Shown piece after piece: positions 1 to 4,915 of a stretch of 10,047 bases of DNA (position 1 is its first letter; each line of letters begins with the position of its first letter). The notes beneath the pieces were generated by a model, which was given only the letters and a program-made list of their open reading frames with translations, was not told the origin of the DNA and searched no databases. The DNA lies in NCBI GenBank assembly GCA_001304035.1, contig LJUD01000079.1, positions 1 to 10,047 of the forward strand, given 5' to 3'. The translations under genes were made by a program, and so were the position numbers. The DNA is from a bacterium SM23_31. GTDB lineage: Bacteria; SM23-31.

Positions 1-304
1 GTTCTTTTCTATCCTGCCGGGCATAACCGAAATATGGAATCACTGCGGTAATTCTACCGGCTGAGGCGCGCTTGGCAGCATCAAGTACTATCAACAATTC
101 CATCCAGTTGTCACTCGGCGGCTGGGTGGATTGGATAATAAAAACGTCCGCTCCCCTGATATTTTCTTCAATCTTTACGCGGATTTCACCATCCGAAAAC
201 CGCGAGATGGTTGAATTGCCAAGCGGTAAATTTATTGAAGCAGCTATTTTTTCTGCAAGATCTCTGTTAGAATTACCGGAAAAAATCTTTAAATCATAAA
301 GCAT
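1..304 (-). CDS. prs: Ribose-phosphate pyrophosphokinase (PRPP synthetase), 5' part, truncated by window edge
   Basis: This enzyme makes 5-phosphoribosyl-1-pyrophosphate from ribose 5-phosphate and ATP in the cytoplasm, feeding purine, pyrimidine, NAD, histidine and tryptophan synthesis. The first 101 residues are visible on the minus strand. They begin MLYDLKIFSGNSNRDLAEKI and contain the family hallmarks RFSDGEIRVKIEENIRGADV, FIIQSTQPPSDNWMELL and, at the window edge, AGRITAVIPYFGYARQDRK, which belongs to the ATP-binding region. The match to bacterial Prs is essentially collinear from residue 3, so the ATG at 302-304 is the natural start. Only a weak GGA lies upstream as a ribosome binding site. 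The rest of the gene, including the PRPP-binding loop, lies outside the window. It sits 95 bases downstream of a tRNA-Gln on the same strand and is probably co-transcribed with it. Confidence 0.96.
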   Translation of the reverse strand, partial: MLYDLKIFSGNSNRDLAEKIAASINLPLGNSTISRFSDGEIRVKIEENIRGADVFIIQSTQPPSDNWMELLIVLDAAKRASAGRITAVIPYFGYARQDRKE

Positions 305-399
305 AAGTCCAGCACCACATTCTTTATTGTTTTTCTACTTAATCTACGCTACTTTTAGTTTCTTGTTTTTGTTCTCGTCAATAATGATACTGTACATTG

Positions 400-471
400 C
401 TGGGGCGGGAGGATTCGAACCTCCGTATGCAGGAACCAAAATCCTGTGTCTTACCACTTGACGACGCCCCA
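400..471 (-). tRNA. tRNA-Gln (anticodon UUG)
   Basis: The minus strand folds as a complete 72-nt cloverleaf. The acceptor stem is TGGGGCG paired with CGCCCCA, followed by discriminator G73. The T arm is GGAGG-TTCGAAT-CCTCC. The anticodon arm is CAGGA-TTTTGGT-TCCTG, placing TTG at positions 34-36. The U1-A72 pair and G73 are typical identity elements of bacterial tRNA-Gln. No CCA is encoded (the next bases are CAA), so it would be added after transcription. The gene lies directly upstream of prs. Confidence 0.96.
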
Positions 472-583
472 TTAAAAAATATAAAACTGAAAAAATACAT
501 CCTGCATAAAGCCAAATATACCTGAAACACACAAGCACAAAACAGTAATATGTTAACAAAAAAATGAAACAAAAATTATGTAA

Positions 584-613
584 ATTATATCACAAAATCA
601 AGAATTATTTCAA
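584..613 (-). promoter_or_regulatory. Sigma70-type promoter for tRNA-Gln and probably prs
   Basis: Reading the minus strand, a TTGAAA box (608-613) is followed after 18 bases by a perfect TATAAT (584-589). Transcription would start near 577, about 105 bases before the mature tRNA 5' end, leaving a leader for RNase P to remove. Placement in an AT-rich gap just upstream of a stable RNA supports it, but AT-rich DNA produces such matches by chance. Confidence 0.55.
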
Positions 614-686
614 AATGCAAATGCTAAGTGAAAAGTAAAAATTATAAAATAGTATTAACTTTGTATTATCCACTTTAACCTGAATT

Positions 687-1265
687 TTATAACTTTGTTC
701 TAATCTGTTGTACGATCAAAGTGAACGGTGTGTCTGTTACCTGAATAATCCGGCAGACCATAACCCTGTTTCCGCGTGATGCAGTAAAAATGTATCCCCG
801 GTATGCAGAATATTGTAAGGTCTCAACGGAATGGTTATTATATATAAGAGGCAATGTAATAATCTGATGCTCCGCTAAAGGGTCTGCCGCCATTCGTTCT
901 ATTTTCCAGTTGTTCTTTTCACTTTCTGTTTTGAAGTATTGTATAATATCCTCTATGGAATCAGTTGTTCTGAAAATGAGGTCCATTTCCCGCTCTTGAT
1001 ACACAAACACTTTCAGGACCTCCCCCCTCTTATAAAAATGAATATCTGAGGGAAAATAATCAGGGATACTGTAAAAAACGTAATACTGTGAGCCGTCCGG
1101 AAACTGCTTAGGAATTATCTGAACCGGTGGTCGGACCGGTTTATGAAGCAGGAATGAACACATCATACAGCTGAGCGAGACCAGTAAAATACACCAAATA
1201 ACCGGTATTGTGATAAATTTATATTTCTTTGAAACAATTAGTGAAGAGTTCAATTTACAACTCAA
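687..1265 (-). CDS. Hypothetical membrane-anchored protein, function unknown
   Basis: The open frame gives 192 residues. A basic N-terminus (SKKYKF) is followed by one hydrophobic segment at about residues 16-40 (ITIPVIWCILLVSLSCMMC), then a polar domain of about 150 residues that would sit outside the cytoplasmic membrane. The segment DSIEDIIQYFKTESEKNNWK (about 102-121) resembles the helix-then-strand unit, 'YF..E..KNGW.IE', seen in many uncharacterised lipoprotein-like proteins that process stress or fatty polymers, but I cannot assign a family. The start is uncertain. The longest frame begins with TTG at 1263-1265 without a Shine-Dalgarno sequence; a second TTG four codons later is equally plausible, and an in-frame TAA at 1278-1280 limits upstream extension. 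The gene stands alone, with the tRNA promoter about 70 bases past its stop. The coding frame is long and well spread in composition, so it is probably real. Confidence 0.7.
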   Translation of the reverse strand: MSCKLNSSLIVSKKYKFITIPVIWCILLVSLSCMMCSFLLHKPVRPPVQIIPKQFPDGSQYYVFYSIPDYFPSDIHFYKRGEVLKVFVYQEREMDLIFRTTDSIEDIIQYFKTESEKNNWKIERMAADPLAEHQIITLPLIYNNHSVETLQYSAYRGYIFTASRGNRVMVCRIIQVTDTPFTLIVQQIRTKL

Positions 1266-1592
1266 AGACAGAAATATTTATATTATGGGATTGCTGCATA
1301 GTTAGAATATAATTGCTTCGTCCCTTCGCTTATCATAAAGACATCAGGGATGAGTGTATCATTTTGAGCGAAGCGCAGTAATCTCGTCTTGAAATCCACC
1401 ATAATGAATGGTTATGGTTATGCAACACTCTCATTGTACAGCAAAGATACAAAAGCGGTATTATATTGTCAAGCAATTTGCCGTTTTCTAATTTTTTATT
1501 ATGGTTTATGCAAATTACTGGCTTAAAGCAGCCATTGGTTTTTTCATTTCTCCTGAAATGTAAATTACGTGCAGTTTTTTCCTAAAAAGTCT
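1266..1592. other. Intergenic spacer between divergent genes
   Basis: No credible gene is seen. The spacer holds the inverted-repeat element at 1311-1385. A wider pair of imperfect outer arms flanks it: TGCTGCATAGTT at 1292-1303, and 1416-1427, which reads TGTTGCATAACC on the minus strand. There is also a short hairpin, CCATAA/TTATGG, at 1399-1417. From 1436 to 1592 the DNA is plain AT-rich sequence. The minus-strand gene (to 1265) and the plus-strand gene (from 1697) diverge from here. Confidence 0.5.
1311..1385. repeat. Degenerate palindromic intergenic repeat (REP/MITE-like)
   Basis: The left arm AATTGCTTCGTCCCTTCGCT (1311-1330) is mirrored by a right arm at about 1366-1383, whose reverse complement reads GATTACTGCGCTTCGCTC. 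The CTTCGCT core is identical, the outer ten bases match at seven, and the left arm has three extra bases. The text 'ATTTTGAGCGAAGCGCAGTAATCTCGTC' style, as seen at 1361-1388, is close to the 'TCATTGCGAGCGAAGCGAAGCAATCTC' class of dispersed palindromes known from many bacterial and metagenomic genomes. That likeness is from memory, not a search. Confidence 0.6.
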
Positions 1593-1621
1593 TTGAAATA
1601 GACATTTGTTTTGTATATTAT
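1593..1621 (+). promoter_or_regulatory. Sigma70-type promoter for the exported-protein gene
   Basis: TTGAAA (1593-1598) and TATTAT (1616-1621) are separated by exactly 17 bases. The predicted start, near 1628, leaves a leader of about 68 bases before the AGGAGG ribosome binding site. Predicted initiation close to 1628 also argues against translation starting at the upstream ATG at 1628. Confidence 0.55.
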
Positions 1622-1685
1622 TAGAAAATGCACCTTACCGTTATAATTTATAAAATGGCTGTGATTTCAACACTTAATAAAAAAC

Positions 1686-1691
1686 AGGAGG
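1686..1691 (+). promoter_or_regulatory. Ribosome binding site deciding the start at 1697
   Basis: AGGAGG is a full-strength Shine-Dalgarno sequence placed five bases before ATG 1697-1699. The in-frame ATG at 1628 has none. The N-terminus produced by the 1697 start is a textbook signal peptide, whereas the longer form would bury it behind 23 unrelated residues. Confidence 0.85.
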
Positions 1692-1696
1692 TTATC

Positions 1697-2170
1697 ATGC
1701 GCAACATCAAACATTTACTTCAGGCTTTTTTATTTTTGACGCTACTGTTGTGTGGCGCACTTTATGTATATGCCCAGGATACGACTGCGTTTGTTCCGCG
1801 GGGCATTGTACTCGGTGACGGCTGGAATTCCGAAACCAAAGAGCTTGAAACCGTATTCCCCGACCAAAAGACGCTCGAGCTTGGTGAGAGTGGTATAAGA
1901 GCAGTACAAATCTGGACGGAGATTATCAATTGTTCGGGTAAGACTATTACCTGGGTCATCGAATATGCGAACGGGATGCGTCAAGAGGTATGGGATCAGC
2001 CGATTCGTTATGACCGATTTCGTACCTATATAAAGAAAACTTTCAATAGAAAGCTATGGGATGTTTCTTTGGAACAACTTGTTGACGTAACGGGCACGTG
2101 TAAGATAATGCTTGTGGATAAACAGGATAACAATAAAATATTAGCTTCCAAAGCGGTTATCCTGAAATAA
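1697..2170 (+). CDS. Small exported protein, possibly DUF2914-like
   Basis: From the ATG at 1697 the protein has 157 residues. Residues 1-26 form a signal peptide: a basic start (MRNIKHLL), a hydrophobic core (AFLFLTLLLCGALYV) and a likely signal peptidase I site after YVYA, before QDT. The mature part has about 130 residues and looks like a beta-rich domain. Its spacing of 'ITWVIEYANGMRQEV', 'YDRFRTYIKKTF' and 'LWDVSLEQLVDVTGTCKIML' recalls DUF2914 proteins, where a W/Y-rich strand is followed by an 'RWRTWSSK'-like segment, then 'G.W.V.V.D..G..L'. That resemblance is loose and unverified. No catalytic motif is visible. The gene appears monocistronic, with its own promoter and no clear terminator directly after the stop. 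Confidence 0.8.
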   Translation: MRNIKHLLQAFLFLTLLLCGALYVYAQDTTAFVPRGIVLGDGWNSETKELETVFPDQKTLELGESGIRAVQIWTEIINCSGKTITWVIEYANGMRQEVWDQPIRYDRFRTYIKKTFNRKLWDVSLEQLVDVTGTCKIMLVDKQDNNKILASKAVILK

Positions 2171-2435
2171 ATCTGCTGCCATAAAAATTAAAAATCTTAA
2201 AAAAATTATTGCATATTAAAATATAAATTTATACATTATAAATCTATATAAAATTTTTTATCTTTGGAAAAATGTATAAAATATTTAAATATTATTTTTT
2301 GATTTCCCTGGCGTTTGCTATGGGCGGAAGAGTATATGAGAATATCGCCTTTATTGATTGAGACGAAAAATTATATGGCGTTGTTAACAAAAATAAAGTT
2401 TTACAACACATCAGATAATAAAACTCAAGAAAACT
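2171..2435 (+). other. AT-rich spacer with possible small transcript
   Basis: No ordinary gene is seen. The segment contains a weak promoter-like pair, TTGCAT near 2209 followed about 17 bases later by TACATT. Two very short open frames follow (2272-2361, and 2336-2437, which ends in TAA), and the segment leads straight into a strong terminator. The layout would suit a small RNA or micro-ORF transcript of roughly 230 bases, but nothing in it is recognised. Confidence 0.3.
2272..2361 (+). CDS. Candidate micro-ORF, 29 residues, hydrophobic
   Basis: The frame reads MYKIFKYYFLISLAFAMGGR followed by VYENIAFID and TGA. The N-terminus, with basic and aromatic residues then LISLAFA, looks like a signal or membrane-inserting peptide. 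The ribosome binding site is only a weak GGA six bases before the ATG. It could be a real small membrane peptide, the start of a decayed exported protein, or chance in AT-rich DNA. Composition alone cannot decide. Confidence 0.2.
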   Translation: MYKIFKYYFLISLAFAMGGRVYENIAFID

Positions 2436-2472
2436 AAAAAAGTGCACCATGAATGAATGGTGCACTTTTTTT
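2436..2472 (+). terminator. Intrinsic terminator, 15-bp perfect stem
   Basis: Bases 2436-2450 (AAAAAAGTGCACCAT) pair perfectly with 2457-2471 across a six-base loop (GAATGA), and a run of seven T follows the GTGCAC core. With A-runs on one side and T-runs on the other it could work in both directions. It ends only 19 bases before the ribosome binding site of the zinc-ribbon gene at 2505, so either it closes the upstream transcript or it acts as an attenuator in that gene's leader. Confidence 0.85.
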
Positions 2473-2504
2473 ATTATACAGGGCAGCCTTAAGGACATTG
2501 TGAC

Positions 2505-3236
2505 ATGAGCATGAAAGAGATATTAGAGTATTTGGCATCCCTTCAGGAAGTCGATAAAAAACTTTTTTACCTGGAATTTTCAAAGGGTGATCTTCCCAAG
2601 ACAGTTTCCCGGTTAAAAAGCTCTATTAGTAAATTAGAAACACAAATTAAAAATACACTGAAAGAAATCGAGAAAATCGAACGGGAACGCATAAGCATAG
2701 AAAATCTGGTTGAACTGGCACAAGAAAAGCTTAAAAAATATCAAAATCAGCTTTACAATGTCACGAGTAATAAAGAATACGATGCCATAACAAATGAAAT
2801 TGAAATGAAAAAGAAAGAAATTGAAGAGGGTGAAAACCAGATACTCGAGATGATCCAAGCCAACGAAGAAAACCAGAACATGGTTAAAGAATATAGTGAA
2901 GAAAAAGAGCAGTTAATAAAGGATCTGAAAAGTAAAGAAAAGGAATTGAATGCCCTTTTGAAAGCAACGGAAAAGGAAGAACTGGAACTTAATCATATGC
3001 GTGAGAAATTAACTGTTCGCCTTAAATTGCAGATACTCAAACGGTATGAACGGATACGAAATGCAAAAAGCGGAGTCGCCGTCGTTCCTATAACCAGGGA
3101 TGCTTGCGGCGGCTGTTTTAAGACTATTCCACCTCAGAAGATAGTGGAAGTTGAAAAATTGCAGGAATTAATTCAATGCGATGTATGCGGTCGAATACTT
3201 ATTCCTGAGAATAAATTAAATCCTGTACTGCTGTAA
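2505..3236 (+). CDS. CT398-like coiled-coil / C4 zinc-ribbon protein (DUF164 type)
   Basis: This 243-residue cytoplasmic protein matches the widespread family with a long antiparallel coiled-coil hairpin followed by a C4 zinc ribbon. Residues 5-180 are heptad-rich and charged. The conserved hairpin turn LYNVTSNKEYDAITNEIE lies at about 83-100. The zinc ribbon is CGGC (201-204) plus CDVC (225-228), with the usual 'IPPQKIVEVEKLQELIQC' between. Length is typical. The family's biochemical role is not established; nucleic-acid or RNA-associated functions have been suggested from the fold. The start ATG at 2505 has AAGGA at 2491-2495; the alternative ATG two codons later (2511) is also possible. 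In many genomes this gene follows a Nif3/YbgI-like gene, but not here; instead a strong terminator sits just upstream. Confidence 0.92.
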   Translation: MSMKEILEYLASLQEVDKKLFYLEFSKGDLPKTVSRLKSSISKLETQIKNTLKEIEKIERERISIENLVELAQEKLKKYQNQLYNVTSNKEYDAITNEIEMKKKEIEEGENQILEMIQANEENQNMVKEYSEEKEQLIKDLKSKEKELNALLKATEKEELELNHMREKLTVRLKLQILKRYERIRNAKSGVAVVPITRDACGGCFKTIPPQKIVEVEKLQELIQCDVCGRILIPENKLNPVLL

Positions 3237-3913
3237 CATTACATATTTGGAATTATAATTCCCACCTGCCGGAATACCTGCCTCTCAATCAAGCGCCGGG
3301 TAACAAACGCTGCTATTGCCACGGTTTAATTTTAATATATTGTTACTGTGATGATTTAATAACTGTTTATAAAAAAAATATCACCTACTATTAACCTCAA
3401 TTTACCGAAGTAGCCGGGAAGAAATAACAAAAAAACTGAAACAGTCAATATTACCATTGAATTTTTATATGTATTGCACTATACAATTAATAACGTTAAA
3501 TTATTTTTATGTCAGCTTTATACTCTCAGTTATGAGTTATTAACTGGAAAAATCTGTAAATCCGTTGAAAAAGATAGAATAGGTATTCAAGCCGTTTTAT
3601 TCAAAAATTCTATCCCGCTGAGCGGGATTAATATACTGTGTTGGGCTCTTTGTTTTTTTCTATTGCAACTTTGTGGTTCTTGATTTATTCAAATGCTCAG
3701 GCAATAATTTGGAATGGAATTTGCATTTTTTATGTTATTATTATTTAATATTGATGTTTTGGCGGAATTGTGCCAGAAAATATCCCGATTTTTAGTCAAA
3801 ATGCATTTTTATATCTCAAATAAAACATGAAAATTCCTATTTTTGCGAATTTATGTAACAATTTAGAAAGTTAAAGTACATTTTATTGATCATTTTTTTG
3901 AGGCAGGAAAAAT
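3237..3913. other. 677-base spacer without convincing gene, leader of the redox operon
   Basis: The spacer is very AT-rich apart from a short GC-richer stretch near 3269-3305. No tRNA, no RNase P RNA signature and no recognisable riboswitch were found. A frame at 3474-3683 starts with TTG without a ribosome binding site and has no family features, so it is not called. A short palindrome lies at 3612-3628. The last 200 bases must carry the promoter of the 3914 operon, but no box pair stands out from the AT background. A TAACAA at about 3856-3861 is at best one half of a Rex-type redox operator. Confidence 0.5.
3612..3628. repeat. Short perfect palindrome (hairpin)
   Basis: ATCCCGC-TGA-GCGGGAT is a seven-base-pair perfect stem with a three-base centre, conspicuous in AT-rich DNA. 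It lacks a directly following T-run on the plus strand. On the minus strand a TTTTT lies six bases after the stem, so it might be a weak minus-strand terminator, a protein-binding palindrome or a short dispersed repeat. Confidence 0.4.
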
Positions 3914-4750
3914 ATGAAACGGGAAAACATTATCGACATAGTCGACAAGAATTACCGGAATAACGGGGGGATAATCTCTATCCTTGAAGACATCCAGAAA
4001 CAGTACAGCTATTTACCGGCAGAAGCGCTAAAAATAGTTGCTGAAAAAACAAACCGTTCTTTAGTAGATATTTACGGCGTGGCAACATTCTATAGAGCAT
4101 TCAGCCTTAAGCCGAGAGGGAAACATCTTATTTCAGTATGCCTTGGTACCGCATGTCATGTACGCGGGGGACCTGTTGTAGCTGAAGAATTTGAAAAACA
4201 ACTGAATATCAAAGCAGGCAGTACGACACCGGACCGCGAATTCACGTTGGAAACGGTCAACTGCTTGGGAGCTTGTGCTCTCGGTCCTATTACAGTGGTA
4301 GACGGCCGCTATTTCTCTAATGTAAACAGAGTAAAGGTAAGTAAAATAATAGAGAAAGCCCGTTATGGTTTGGATAAGGTTGAAATCGGAACAGACCAGC
4401 GGATTTTTCCTGTTGAAGTAAGTTGTCCGAGGTGTAACCACAGCCTGATGGATAAAAGTTTTGACATTGATGGACATCCTTCTATACGCGTTACTATCTC
4501 TTTCGGAGACACGCACGGATGGCTCAGGTTATCATCTTTATATGGGAGCTATTCTATTGAACAAGAGTACAAAATTCCTTTGGACACAGTTTTAAACATT
4601 TTTTGTCCCCACTGCCACGCAGACCTCACCGGCGCATCCCTCTGTCCGGAATGCGCCGCACCCATGGTTACTATGATTGTACAAGGAGGCGGTGTGGTTC
4701 AAATATGTTCACGCCGCGGGTGTAAGGAACATATGCTGGATTTAATGTAA
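3914..4750 (+). CDS. NuoE/HydC-like [2Fe-2S] subunit with C-terminal zinc-ribbon-like extension
   Basis: The first 160 of 278 residues are a complete NuoE (24-kDa) / HndA / HydC-type subunit: a helical N-terminal part (ILEDIQKQYSYLP, then DIYGVATFYRAF at 52-63) and a thioredoxin-like domain. Its [2Fe-2S] ligands are C76 and C81 (CLGTAC) and C117 and C121 (CLGAC). In the family this cluster is close to the FMN of the NuoF partner, which is encoded next. Residues 165-278 are extra: CPRC (171-174), CPHC (231-234), CPEC (244-247), and C265 and C270 in ICSRRGC. These look like paired metal-binding knuckles around a small beta domain containing GWLRLSSLYGSY. Ordinary family members stop near 160 residues. 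The start ATG has AGGA at 3905-3908. It is the first gene of the redox cluster. Confidence 0.93.
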   Translation: MKRENIIDIVDKNYRNNGGIISILEDIQKQYSYLPAEALKIVAEKTNRSLVDIYGVATFYRAFSLKPRGKHLISVCLGTACHVRGGPVVAEEFEKQLNIKAGSTTPDREFTLETVNCLGACALGPITVVDGRYFSNVNRVKVSKIIEKARYGLDKVEIGTDQRIFPVEVSCPRCNHSLMDKSFDIDGHPSIRVTISFGDTHGWLRLSSLYGSYSIEQEYKIPLDTVLNIFCPHCHADLTGASLCPECAAPMVTMIVQGGGVVQICSRRGCKEHMLDLM

Positions 4751-4782
4751 ATTAAGATTATTTCATATTTGGAGTAAATCTT

Positions 4783-4886
4783 ATGTTATTGCTCGGAGTA
4801 TAAAATTATCTGCATTTGATAATGAGGTATTATCTAAAGACCGTCAGGTGTACGATAAAATAAATGCAGACTATTTAAAGACCTGA
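4783..4886 (+). pseudogene. Possible broken small ORF between the redox genes
   Basis: The 165-base gap contains GGAG at 4771-4774, well spaced before ATG 4783, but that frame stops after six codons. A neighbouring frame is open from 4746 to the TGA at 4884-4886 with no start codon. Its last part reads KLSAFDNEVLSKDRQVYDKI then NADYLKT, which looks protein-like in composition. One extra base between the two would join them. This may be a decayed small gene, a sequencing slip or chance; nothing in it is recognised. Confidence 0.2.
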
Positions 4887-4915
4887 TTATTAACTCAAAT
4901 GAAAGGCACGGCTTA

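Noticed and set aside
72..299. Plus-strand 75-codon open frame at the left edge
   Set aside because: It is antisense to prs, whose minus-strand translation matches PRPP synthetase throughout.
344..572. Two minus-strand open frames overlapping the tRNA-Gln
   Set aside because: They run through the tRNA cloverleaf and have no ribosome binding site or family features.
2380..2391. TTGTTAACAA palindrome as a Rex operator
   Set aside because: Rex sites need a spacer between the two half-sites; this is a bare inverted half and not near the redox operon.
3237..3480. RNase P RNA gene, which often lies beside DUF164-type genes
   Set aside because: No GAGGAAAGTCC-like core or matching closing helix is present and the region is too AT-rich.
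3474..3683. 69-codon plus-strand frame with a hydrophobic end
   Set aside because: It has a TTG start, no Shine-Dalgarno sequence and AT-driven composition, and it contains the 3612-3628 palindrome; nothing recognisable.
3760..3780. Sigma54-like promoter (TGGCGGAATTGTGCC)
   Set aside because: The GG to GC spacing is one base short and the -24 element departs from consensus.
4133..4516. 127-codon minus-strand frame inside the NuoE-like gene
   Set aside because: It is a shadow of a strongly supported coding region with intact [2Fe-2S] motifs on the plus strand.
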